From a virus, in IMG/VR virus record IMGVR_UViG_3300044730_000095, positions 1 through 32,664 of that record: DNA of 32,664 bases, one strand, 5' to 3'. Position 1 is the first letter of the stretch, and the number at the start of each line of letters is the position of its first letter. Made by a program: the position numbers and the translations under genes. Shown here piece after piece: positions 1 through 6,538 of this stretch. The notes below the pieces were generated by a model, which made no database searches, was not told the origin of the DNA, and saw nothing but the letters and a program-made list of their open reading frames with translations.

Positions 1-10
1 GGGACATTGC
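1..10. repeat. Terminal direct repeat, left copy
   Basis: The first ten bases, gggacattgc, are identical to the last ten of the window. The match cannot be extended, because seven G residues precede the motif at the right end. This fits a circular or circularly permuted molecule, or cohesive ends read at both termini. Confidence 0.8.
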
Positions 11-216
11 CATGAGCCTGCCAAAGAAACGAGCCGCAGCGTGCAGCCAGCCATGCCAACCAAGCGTCACGACGGGGCTGAGCGTCGTTGGGTGTCGTTG
101 CTGTCGTTTGGCATCGTTTCTGCCAAACGGTGGTCGTGCAGCGTGGACGATGGTCGTTTGGCATCGTTGCTGTCGTTGTGCGTCGTTGGGCGGGATTAGG
201 TCTGTTTGTGGCACGC
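1..216. other. Non-coding junction region, candidate cos/packaging site
   Basis: This stretch holds no gene I can support. With positions 32573-32664 it forms a gap of about 300 bases between the HNH endonuclease and the small terminase gene, where cos sites lie in many HK97-like phages. The plus strand is rich in T and G and contains repeats: gtcgtttggcatcgtt occurs at 103-118 and 153-168, and gttgctgtcgtt at 97-108 and 166-177. An inverted repeat, cgtttggca at 105-113 and tgccaaacg at 121-129, could form a 9-bp stem. Plus-strand reading frames here are biased by the repeats and have no ribosome binding site that I can see. Confidence 0.45.
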
Positions 217-618
217 TTACTGTGCTGCGCTGTGTTGCGTTGGATTGTTGGTTGGCACGATGGGGAGGGGCTGTGGGTTTGCACGCAGCAGAGGCGATTG
301 TGGGCGTTCTGCAGGCGTTCTATTGCCTCTGCTGGAGTTGCATGACCTATGGGCGGCGAGCAGGGGACTGTTGATGTCTGCTGGGATGACATGGTCGGCG
401 GTCCATGGGTCGTTGGCACGCTCTCCGTGTCCGCAGAGCCAGCAGACTGTGGCTGTAGCCCGTACCTGTTTGGCACGCTTGCGATACGCGGCGTCGTAAT
501 GGGGGCGGTGGCGCTTTGCGGTGCGTGCAGTCTCGTGCTTGGCATGGCATGTCTCGCAACGGCTGCCGTGCGTCTGCAATGTGCCGCAACGCAGGCAGGA
601 CTTGGGTGGCTTTGGCAT
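217..618 (-). CDS. HNH endonuclease
   Basis: This 133-residue protein has an N-terminal Cys pair set (C8, C11, C21, C24) that probably binds zinc. An HNH core follows: CWLC at 59-62, ADHV with H76, and H90 with the downstream CN and RGN residues. HNH proteins next to the terminase genes take part in cohesive-end cutting and packaging in HK97-like phages. On a circular map this gene lies directly upstream of the small terminase, which supports that role. The C-terminal 35 residues are proline- and asparagine-rich and look disordered. The start ATG at 618 has only a G-rich stretch in front of it. A homing HNH enzyme is the alternative, but the location favours a packaging function. Confidence 0.85.
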   Translation of the reverse strand: MPKPPKSCLRCGTLQTHGSRCETCHAKHETARTAKRHRPHYDAAYRKRAKQVRATATVCWLCGHGERANDPWTADHVIPADINSPLLAAHRSCNSSRGNRTPAERPQSPLLRANPQPLPIVPTNNPTQHSAAQ

Positions 619-635
619 GTGTGCCGCCCCGGGGT

Positions 636-1190
636 CTATGGGTGTGCCAAAGCGAGGAACTCTGCTCTAACGGTGGGGTCGGTGCGCATCACGCCAACCA
701 AACTGCTTGTCACCATTGTCCCAGACTTCTTGATGCCACGATTGCACATGCATGAATGGTTGCCACGCACAACAGCCCCACAACCCAACGGGGCTAGGTG
801 CTCTTGCATGGCTTCCGTCAGTTGGTTGGTGAGCCTCTCCTGCACCTGCAACCTTTGGGCGTAAGCATCAACGAGCCGTGCCAACTTGGACAATCCCACC
901 ACACGGGCTGTTGGCACATAGCCGATGGTGACATGTCCTGTGAATGGCAGCATGTGATGCTCGCACACGGAAGCGAACGGCACATCACGCAACACAACCA
1001 TCTCGTCATACGCAACATCAAACGAGGTGGACAGAATGTGCGCAATGTCTGCGTCGTAGCCCTGTGTCATCTCCAGCCACGCCTTTGCGACACGGTGAGG
1101 AGTCTTGATAAGTCCGTCTCGTTGTGGGTCCTCACCAATCCACCTGAGCAAGGTACGGACTGCTGACTCGGCTGCGTCTTTGTCTGCCAT
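636..1190 (-). CDS. folE: GTP cyclohydrolase I
   Basis: The 184-residue product matches the full length of GTP cyclohydrolase I, which converts GTP to dihydroneopterin triphosphate, the first step toward preQ0. Diagnostic motifs are CEHHMLPF (C76, H78, H79), GLSKLARLVD near 99-108, QERLT near 117-121, and the downstream HSCMCNRG containing C147, the second zinc cysteine. The start overlaps the queE stop as TAATG, so translation is probably coupled. It sits with queE, queD and queC, which indicates 7-deazaguanine rather than folate synthesis. The family identity is clear; the pathway assignment comes from the neighbours. Confidence 0.95.
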   Translation of the reverse strand: MADKDAAESAVRTLLRWIGEDPQRDGLIKTPHRVAKAWLEMTQGYDADIAHILSTSFDVAYDEMVVLRDVPFASVCEHHMLPFTGHVTIGYVPTARVVGLSKLARLVDAYAQRLQVQERLTNQLTEAMQEHLAPLGCGAVVRGNHSCMCNRGIKKSGTMVTSSLVGVMRTDPTVRAEFLALAHP

Positions 1191-1942
1191 TAGATGCCTC
1201 TCTTTGAGCCGTATGCAAGGACATGCATGCGTGGTGTCAAGTTGTAGCCGTAATGAATGCAGTCGTCAAACACTTGCGGCAATGCGTCAAGTATCTCTTG
1301 TTGGCTGCGACCCTCTGGCATGAGGTACACATCTTGAGGGAACACGCCAACCTCTTGCGTGATGCCGTTGACTTGCATGATGCATGCTGGGGCTTTGACA
1401 ACGAACTTGAATGTGGCGCCCATCTCGTACAGCCTGCGCAACACATCAATCTTGATTGCGTCGTCTGCGGCTACACCGCTATTCCACAGTTTGGGTGACA
1501 CATTGAAGTGAACATCGTGTCCATGCGCCAACGGCTCCCAGCCATCCTCGGGCATGACAGTTCCGTTGGTTTCAATCTCTATGCGATGCCCGTCTGCAAT
1601 GAGGCGCTTGGCAAGGTCAAGCATGCTGCGCTGCTGCAACATTGGCTCGCCGCCTGTTATGACTATGAGGTTTGGTGCGACGCTTGTCTTGCAACGGTGG
1701 TACACATCATCAATTGACATGCGCTTGAGTTCAATCTGCTTCGAGTATGCGTAGCCATTCTTGCCTGTCCAGTCCCATGTGTAAGGCGTGTCGCACCAAC
1801 GGCAGTCAAGGTTGCACAATCCCAAACGAATGAAGAAGGCTGGCATGCCTTGGCTTGTTCCCTCGCCTTGCAGCGTTGGTCCAAACATCTCGCTGACGGA
1901 CAACATCCGACCAATCTTGACTGTTTCATCAGATTCGTTCAT
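1190..1942 (-). CDS. queE: 7-carboxy-7-deazaguanine synthase (radical SAM)
   Basis: This 250-residue radical SAM enzyme contracts the pterin ring of 6-carboxytetrahydropterin to give 7-carboxy-7-deazaguanine. The cluster motif is CNLDCRWC (C43, C47, C50 from the chosen start), preceded by the typical EMFGPTLQGEGTSQG segment, with ITGGEPM and IETNGT further on. I chose the ATG at 1942 because GGAG lies nine bases upstream; a GTG five codons earlier (1957) is possible. A 69-base gap separates it from the upstream 68-residue gene and carries a 15-base element shared with the dpdA leader. Its stop overlaps the folE start. Confidence 0.95.
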   Translation of the reverse strand: MNESDETVKIGRMLSVSEMFGPTLQGEGTSQGMPAFFIRLGLCNLDCRWCDTPYTWDWTGKNGYAYSKQIELKRMSIDDVYHRCKTSVAPNLIVITGGEPMLQQRSMLDLAKRLIADGHRIEIETNGTVMPEDGWEPLAHGHDVHFNVSPKLWNSGVAADDAIKIDVLRRLYEMGATFKFVVKAPACIMQVNGITQEVGVFPQDVYLMPEGRSQQEILDALPQVFDDCIHYGYNLTPRMHVLAYGSKRGI

Positions 1943-1959
1943 AAACACACGCTCCACGC

Positions 1960-1974
1960 TGCTCTAGGTTGCGA
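1960..1974 (-). promoter_or_regulatory. Repeated leader element, copy 1 (queE)
   Basis: On the minus strand this reads tcgcaacctagagca, identical to 4248-4262 in front of the first dpdA gene. In both places it is followed by a short spacer, GGAGCGTG and the start codon. It could be part of a promoter, an RNA-processing site or a translational control site. I cannot tell which. Confidence 0.5.
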
Positions 1975-2011
1975 CAAACCGACATGGTATGGGGTAATGG
2001 TGCGGCCACTT

Positions 2012-2218
2012 CTACACCGTTTCATTCAATCCCCACATCTGCTCAAGGCGCAAGATGCGCTGCCCCATGTCCTTGAACAGCGCACGAGTGACGATTGGTG
2101 CGTCATGAATGCTGACGCTTGTGCCTGTGTTGGACTCGTACTGCTCAATGTCAAGCAACGCCAACATCATCTCCTCAATCGTTTCGGGAACCATGTCCCA
2201 TGGGCGGTCGTGAGTCAT
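2012..2218 (-). CDS. Small hypothetical protein in the preQ0 block
   Basis: This 68-residue acidic, probably helical protein starts at an ATG that overlaps the queD stop as ATGA. A longer in-frame opening overlaps queD heavily and is rejected. No known motif is visible. The first half (VPETIEEMMLALLDIEQYES) is probably one helix. It lies between queD and queE, so it would be co-expressed with the preQ0 enzymes. Its function is unknown, and a role as a small partner or regulator is only a guess from position. Confidence 0.7.
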   Translation of the reverse strand: MTHDRPWDMVPETIEEMMLALLDIEQYESNTGTSVSIHDAPIVTRALFKDMGQRILRLEQMWGLNETV

Positions 2219-2667
2219 GTGATGACTGCTGCTGCGTTGCCGGGATGTTCTTTGACTGCGACTTTGGCAAGACGCACATCGTTCGCGTGTTGTGTGCTTG
2301 TTAGCCAACCATTGACGAAGGTTTGTATCTCGCATGCAATGGCTTCGCAGCCTGTGGCTTTCACAACTCGCACATCGGCAACGCCCAAGGCGTGTAGTCC
2401 AAGATGATGCAACTCATCCCACATGGGGTCATCAACCGCTAAGAGCATCTTGTGGTCATACATCTCGCCAAGGAACTCTTTGACGGGTTTCAATGAGCCG
2501 AAGTCAATCACCCAGTTGCGTGCGTCAAGAGTGCTTGCCTCAAAGGTCAACTCAACGCTGATTGCGTAGCCGTGAAGATACTTGCAATGACTATGGGCAC
2601 GCCATTGACGGAACACGCATGACAAGCCTTGTTCGTGCCCGTATGTCTTGACGACTTGGTAGCGCAT
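2215..2667 (-). CDS. queD: 6-carboxytetrahydropterin synthase, QueD-like
   Basis: The 150-residue protein belongs to the PTPS/QueD fold, which turns dihydroneopterin triphosphate into 6-carboxytetrahydropterin. Visible signatures are AHSHCKYLHGY (Cys28 in the catalytic position, H32), NWVIDFGSLK near 51-60, the DH pair at 71-72, and GCEAIA near 106-111. The usual HGH zinc motif reads HGY here, with Tyr34 in place of the second histidine. I believe this variant occurs in other phage QueD-like proteins. The gene starts two bases after the queC stop and overlaps the 68-residue gene. QueD is the best role given queC, queE and folE alongside. Confidence 0.88.
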   Translation of the reverse strand: MRYQVVKTYGHEQGLSCVFRQWRAHSHCKYLHGYAISVELTFEASTLDARNWVIDFGSLKPVKEFLGEMYDHKMLLAVDDPMWDELHHLGLHALGVADVRVVKATGCEAIACEIQTFVNGWLTSTQHANDVRLAKVAVKEHPGNAAAVIT

Positions 2668-2669
2668 GG

Positions 2670-3368
2670 TTAGCCCCGGGGGTCTGCGTAGTCGGGAGTC
2701 GCCAAGTATTGGGTTGGGTCTTGTACGCCAGCCTCTGCGAACGCTTCACGCCGCTCAAAGCATGTGCCGCATGAGCCGCAATGCATGTCACCGCCTTTGT
2801 AGCAACTCCAAGTCTTATTGAAGTCCACGCCAATGGCTGCGCCTTTGGCTGCGATGTCACCTTTGGTCCAGTTGAGGAATGGTGCAAGCACGCCAAAGCC
2901 TTTGCGTGCAAAGCCATCGGTGGCTACGCACAACATGGCATCAACCGCTTTGATGAAGGCTGGTCTGCAGTCTGGGTAGATGTAATGGTCGCCGCCATGT
3001 ACGCCTGTGGCAACATACTTTGCGCCTTCGGCGATTGCCAAACCTGCTGCAATGTTGAGCATGATGGCGTTGCGATTGGGTACGACTGTGATACGCATGG
3101 TCTGCTCTGCATAGTGACCATCTGGCACGGCAACATCGCTGCTGGTAAGACTGCTGCCTTTCAGCAAGCCTTGCAAGCCCGAGAGGTCAATGATGTCGTG
3201 TGGACTGCGCAGGTCGGCTGCGCATTGTTTGGCGTAATCAAGTTCCTTGCTATGGCGTTGCCCGTAGTTGAACGAGACAAGGTGCAACTCGTGTCCCTCG
3301 TGCCTGAGCATGTGTGCCAGCACAACGCTGTCCATGCCACCCGAAACGATTGCAACTGTCTTAGTCAT
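2670..3368 (-). CDS. queC: 7-cyano-7-deazaguanine synthase
   Basis: This 232-residue enzyme converts 7-carboxy-7-deazaguanine to preQ0 with ATP and ammonia. The PP-loop SGGMDS is at 9-14, followed by FNYGQRH near 33-39. The C-terminal zinc cluster has C189, C197, C200 and C203 (spacing C-x7-C-x2-C-x2-C). I chose the ATG at 3368 because GGGAGACA lies just upstream and the PP-loop then falls at the usual N-terminal position. It overlaps the end of the first dpdA by eight bases. No QueF follows, so preQ0 is the predicted end point of base synthesis. Confidence 0.95.
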   Translation of the reverse strand: MTKTVAIVSGGMDSVVLAHMLRHEGHELHLVSFNYGQRHSKELDYAKQCAADLRSPHDIIDLSGLQGLLKGSSLTSSDVAVPDGHYAEQTMRITVVPNRNAIMLNIAAGLAIAEGAKYVATGVHGGDHYIYPDCRPAFIKAVDAMLCVATDGFARKGFGVLAPFLNWTKGDIAAKGAAIGVDFNKTWSCYKGGDMHCGSCGTCFERREAFAEAGVQDPTQYLATPDYADPRG

Positions 3369-4233
3369 GTTGTCTCCCGATTGCTGTGATTGCGTCTCGC
3401 ATGTCCTTGATGATGGTCTGCACGAGATAGATGTGCATGCCATCAACCTTATCAGGACACTTGATTGCGCCATGTCTTTGACGCATGAACGACTCGTAGC
3501 GATGCCAAGAGGCTGCTGAGACTGCGATTGCGTCTTTGCGGTCAAAGCGATTGCGGTCTGCGAAAGCCCCGGGGTCCACACCGTAGCGACGGATGTGGCG
3601 TGCATGTTTGTAGATGGTTTCTGGTCTGCCAAGATGCAGGTTCTCCATTCGTCGCCCTGTCCAGCATGGGACTTGTCCGTAGCGTTGCCCGTTAGCCCAT
3701 GTGGCGGAGTCTGCGCTGTACCACGGCAGGCTGCCCAAGACTTTGGGATGTGTCATGCCGAAGGCATGGAAGCAGGTTTGATGCTGTTGTGTGCGCTTGA
3801 AGCATTCGGCTGCCCAACGATGGTTGCTTGACGATGCTGCGCCCACCATGCCACCAAGTCCGATGTACGGGTAATGCTCGGCGAGGTCATCCAGCACGCC
3901 AAAGTCCGTGCCTGTGTGGAACACGGGAATGACCTCAACACCATTGCGCTCCAGCCAGCGTTGATTGTCAAGAGTGGCATCAACATCTCTGATGACATCC
4001 AGATTGGATGCCACGGTGATGTGATGCGCCCACCGCTTGAGCCATGCCAAGTAATCCGCGCGGTCAATGCGCACACCTTTGGTCCACGCAGAGTACGCAC
4101 CAGAGTCCGCAAAGAGCATCGGCTTGGCAGGCAATCCATCCAATGCTGCGTCCAAGTCCCACGACTTGGCGAACCAATAGGACAACAGCACTTTCGGTGG
4201 TTGGGGGCTGTTTCGTGGTGTTTGGGTGGTCAT
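3361..4233 (-). CDS. dpdA: DpdA-like DNA 7-deazaguanine transglycosylase, copy 1
   Basis: This 290-residue protein resembles phage DpdA enzymes, tRNA-guanine transglycosylase relatives that exchange guanine in DNA for preQ0-type bases. The TGT-like fold shows in FADSGAYSAW at 41-50 (Asp43 matching the general-acid Asp of TGT), GLGGMVG at 125-131, and WYSADSATW at 171-179 (Asp175 in the nucleophile position). The Cys zinc site of bacterial TGT is not visible. A VDGMHIYLV segment lies near the C-terminus. The start ATG follows GGGAG at good spacing. It lies next to queC and is paralogous to the gene at 4729-5685. Catalytic assignment is by motif comparison only. Confidence 0.85.
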   Translation of the reverse strand: MTTQTPRNSPQPPKVLLSYWFAKSWDLDAALDGLPAKPMLFADSGAYSAWTKGVRIDRADYLAWLKRWAHHITVASNLDVIRDVDATLDNQRWLERNGVEVIPVFHTGTDFGVLDDLAEHYPYIGLGGMVGAASSSNHRWAAECFKRTQQHQTCFHAFGMTHPKVLGSLPWYSADSATWANGQRYGQVPCWTGRRMENLHLGRPETIYKHARHIRRYGVDPGAFADRNRFDRKDAIAVSAASWHRYESFMRQRHGAIKCPDKVDGMHIYLVQTIIKDMRDAITAIGRQHD

Positions 4234-4247
4234 AACACGCTCCCAGA

Positions 4248-4262
4248 TGCTCTAGGTTGCGA
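4248..4262 (-). promoter_or_regulatory. Repeated leader element, copy 2 (dpdA)
   Basis: This is an exact 15-base copy of 1960-1974 on the same strand, within the 31-base gap upstream of the first dpdA-like gene. The following GGGAGCGTG and start codon also resemble the queE leader. Its role is unknown. Confidence 0.5.
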
Positions 4263-4264
4263 GT

Positions 4265-4732
4265 TCAGGGCTGGTCTGCGGTCTGCATAGGGGAGCATGC
4301 AGGCAGCCGTCCTAGGTGGTGTTTCATTGCCTGCAGTTGATGCCCCATGCCCGACTTGCCGGGGTACAGGATGCCGTGAGGTTGGGCTGTGAATGGCGTG
4401 CGTACATCCGTCCACACTTGGCGTGCCATGCGTGCGTAGTCCGTACCAGCGACAACGATTGCTACCTGCTTGTCAATGTTGAGCGCCCGTGCCTGCTGCT
4501 GCAAAGTGGCAACGGTGACTGAGCCTGCTTGACCCATGCGCAGGTTGTATGGCTCAACAACCTTGTTGGCTGGCAATAGCCCGTACTTGGCAGACAGGAT
4601 GTAGATGCGATTGTCTGTTGCGATGCTGCGTGCCCACCTGCAAGCCGACTTGAAGTAAGAGCCTTGGTACAGGTCAATGGCTCGGCTTGGCACGCTGCGC
4701 TTCTTTGCGCCACACGAGATGACGACAATCAT
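4265..4732 (-). CDS. DUF6884-like protein
   Basis: The 155-residue protein begins MIVVISCGAKKR, followed by AIDLYQGSYFK and YILSAKYGLL. From memory these are hallmark segments of the DUF6884 family found in phages and bacteria, whose biochemical function I do not know. The start overlaps the stop of the second dpdA-like gene as ATGA, so the two are probably translationally coupled. Its position between two DpdA paralogues suggests a part in DNA-base modification. A nucleotide- or base-handling role is plausible from the alpha/beta pattern, but this is inference. An upstream in-frame extension overlaps dpdA and is rejected. Confidence 0.7.
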   Translation of the reverse strand: MIVVISCGAKKRSVPSRAIDLYQGSYFKSACRWARSIATDNRIYILSAKYGLLPANKVVEPYNLRMGQAGSVTVATLQQQARALNIDKQVAIVVAGTDYARMARQVWTDVRTPFTAQPHGILYPGKSGMGHQLQAMKHHLGRLPACSPMQTADQP

Positions 4733-5685
4733 GGCGTGATGCTGTTGGCTGCCCATTGCAGATGCTGTTTGGCACCGTCCACGAGGTACACATGCACGCC
4801 ATCGGGTCGGCTTGGGCAGGTGACTGCGCCATGCCTGCGCCGCAGGTGCGACTCGTATGCGTGCCACGACTGTGCGCTGACTGCGATTGCGTACCGTTGG
4901 TGATAACGCCCACGGTCTGCGAGACATGCAGGGTCAACGCCATAACTGCGAATGGTGCTGGCGTGCTTGTAGATGCTTGGCGTGTTGCCGATGCGCACCT
5001 TGACGAACTTGCGCCCGACCCACACATCAAGCGCACCATAGCGGTGTCCGCTTGCCCACGATGACGAGTCCACGCTGTACCAAGGCAACGATTCAATGAC
5101 CTGCTTGCGTGTCTGCCCAAAGCCGTGAAACGCTGTGCCGTGTTGGCGTGTGCGTCGCATGCACTCTGCCGCCCACTTGAGGCACGCTGCTGCACTGCTA
5201 CCAACCATGCCGCCAAGAGCAATGTAGGGATACGACTTGGCAAGGTCATCTAGCACGGTGAAGTCGCTGCCCGTATGAAAGACAGGAATCGGCTGCAATC
5301 CCTCACGCTCCAACAAGCGTTGATTGGCTGCTGTAGCCCCGGGGTCACGGATGACATCCAGATTGACATAGGTGGTGATGATGTGCGACCAACGCTTCAA
5401 CCAATCGGCGTACTCTTTGACCTTAACCTCTGCGCCTTGCGTCCATGCGCTGTATGCGCCAGAGTCGGCAAACACCATTGGCTTGGTGTGCATGCCATCA
5501 ACAAGCGCATCCAAGTCCATTGACTTGAAGTAGTGGTACGACAGCAGGAACTTGGCAGGTTGTGCGTCGTTGCCGTTCAATGCGACCATGCCGTGCCTCG
5601 CCGTAGATGGTGCTGCGGCTAGGTAGATGTGTAGCCCGTCAGGCGTGTGAGCCGAATGCGTCAATGAGGTTGGCGATTCGCTCAT
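4729..5685 (-). CDS. DpdA-like DNA 7-deazaguanine transglycosylase, copy 2
   Basis: This 318-residue paralogue of the gene at 3361-4233 keeps the same landmarks: VFADSGAYSAW with Asp74, ALGGMVG at 156-162, and WYSVDSSSW at 202-210 with Asp206. The chosen start at 5685 has GGGAGA nine bases upstream and overlaps the end of the ParB-like gene by 47 bases; an ATG at 5589 is an alternative. Residues 14-23 (TPDGLHIYLA) repeat the C-terminal PDGVHVYLVD motif, as if the N-terminus carried a remnant of another copy. Retained catalytic aspartates suggest both paralogues are active, perhaps with different target motifs. Confidence 0.85.
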   Translation of the reverse strand: MSESPTSLTHSAHTPDGLHIYLAAAPSTARHGMVALNGNDAQPAKFLLSYHYFKSMDLDALVDGMHTKPMVFADSGAYSAWTQGAEVKVKEYADWLKRWSHIITTYVNLDVIRDPGATAANQRLLEREGLQPIPVFHTGSDFTVLDDLAKSYPYIALGGMVGSSAAACLKWAAECMRRTRQHGTAFHGFGQTRKQVIESLPWYSVDSSSWASGHRYGALDVWVGRKFVKVRIGNTPSIYKHASTIRSYGVDPACLADRGRYHQRYAIAVSAQSWHAYESHLRRRHGAVTCPSRPDGVHVYLVDGAKQHLQWAANSITP

Positions 5686-6259
5686 CGTCGGTGTCTCCCT
5701 CTAGCGCGGACCACATCTCTTGCCAACGCTCGTAGGTGGGCAATGTCACCTTGACTTTGATTGTGCCTGTGAAGTCGTCGTCGGTTGGTGCGCCAATGTC
5801 GGCAATCACCTGCTCAAGGTTTGGTGGCTCAAGCAACGCAATCAGGTCATCAAGGTCTGATGGCTCGTAGAGCGTGCCATCAAGCGTGTCGTTCATGACC
5901 ATGTGCTTCAACAAGTCAAGCAACGCTTGGTCGTCGTAGGTGGCAAGGTCGTTGGCTTTGTTGTCCGCCAACAGAATGCGAATGGCATCCTCCTCGTTGC
6001 AATCAACAAAGGTGACTGCAATCTTTGACCAACCCAAGGCTTTGGCTGCCTTCCATGTGTGGTTGCCTGCCAAGATGTGATTGGTTGCTTTGTGCGCAAC
6101 GATTGGGCGATACTGCCCGTTGGCTTCAAGGCTGCGGCTGATGGTGCCAATGTCGCCTTGGCGAACATTGCGTGGATGTGGCTTGATGCTGTCAATGGGT
6201 TGCGCCAACTTCTCTAACTCTTTGCGAACCTTGTGGGTCTGTCCTTGGGTCTTTGCCAT
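5639..6259 (-). CDS. ParB/Srx-like nuclease domain protein
   Basis: The 206-residue protein carries the ParB N-terminal/sulfiredoxin-like fold: PIDSIKPHPRNVRQGD at 21-36, a GNHTWKAAKALG segment near 65-76 and LLADNKANDLA near 97-107. In phages such domains often sit beside DNA methyltransferases or other modification genes; here the neighbour is a DpdA-like enzyme. The C-terminal half is acidic and ends in a short helical region. The ATG at 6259 lacks a clear Shine-Dalgarno sequence, but an upstream in-frame start would run into the hairpin at 6299-6335. DNA binding or cleavage is likely; partitioning is unlikely because no ParA is present. Confidence 0.85.
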   Translation of the reverse strand: MAKTQGQTHKVRKELEKLAQPIDSIKPHPRNVRQGDIGTISRSLEANGQYRPIVAHKATNHILAGNHTWKAAKALGWSKIAVTFVDCNEEDAIRILLADNKANDLATYDDQALLDLLKHMVMNDTLDGTLYEPSDLDDLIALLEPPNLEQVIADIGAPTDDDFTGTIKVKVTLPTYERWQEMWSALEGDTDDERIANLIDAFGSHA

Positions 6260-6298
6260 AAGCAGACATCGTAGCGGCTGGCGGTGGTTGGTCAGAGA

Positions 6299-6335
6299 AC
6301 CACCCACGATGCCTGCCACAAGCATCGTGGGTGGT
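6299..6335 (-). terminator. Strong hairpin, probable terminator
   Basis: Arms at 6299-6312 and 6322-6335 form a perfect 14-bp stem with a 9-base loop. On the minus strand it lies between the 63-residue membrane protein gene and the ParB-like gene. Only a weak pyrimidine stretch (TCTCT) follows, so factor-independent termination may be partial. It would separate the amidoligase block from the 7-deazaguanine block. A promoter for the latter probably lies within 6260-6298, but I see no clear -10/-35 pair. Confidence 0.75.
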
Positions 6336-6346
6336 GTCCCAGGGGC

Positions 6347-6538
6347 TTACTTGTAATGCTTGGTGAGGTTGTGAACCATGTACCCAAACACGCCCATCAG
6401 CACGACTGCTGCTGCTGGGTATGGCATTGGCTCGTAGCCCTCAAGTCCGCCCATGCTCCACAGCAGGGCGAAGGTGACTACGGCGGTGAACACCATCTTG
6501 GTGCGTCGCCACCTGCGTTGGTTCGTGACTCGCAACAT
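6347..6538 (-). CDS. Small two-helix membrane protein
   Basis: This 63-residue protein has a basic N-terminus (RRWRRTK) and two hydrophobic stretches, roughly residues 15-30 and 39-56, joined by a short polar turn. The start overlaps the upstream stop as TGATG; the longer in-frame opening is a shadow of the upstream gene. The shape is that of a small holin or a membrane accessory protein, but it lies far from the endolysin. No family was recognised. The strong hairpin begins 11 bases after its stop, so it is the last gene of its transcript. Confidence 0.65.
   Translation of the reverse strand: MLRVTNQRRWRRTKMVFTAVVTFALLWSMGGLEGYEPMPYPAAAVVLMGVFGYMVHNLTKHYK

Noticed and set aside
628-633. High count of CCCGGG hexamer as evidence by itself
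   Set aside because: At about 55% GC around 14 hexamers are expected by simple composition. Only the 17/17 YCCCGGGR extension, the octamer count and the flanking AG/CT carry weight.
12-864. Plus-strand open frames near the left end
   Set aside because: They are Cys/Trp-rich products of the repeat region and the antisense of HNH and folE. No start signal or family pattern is visible.
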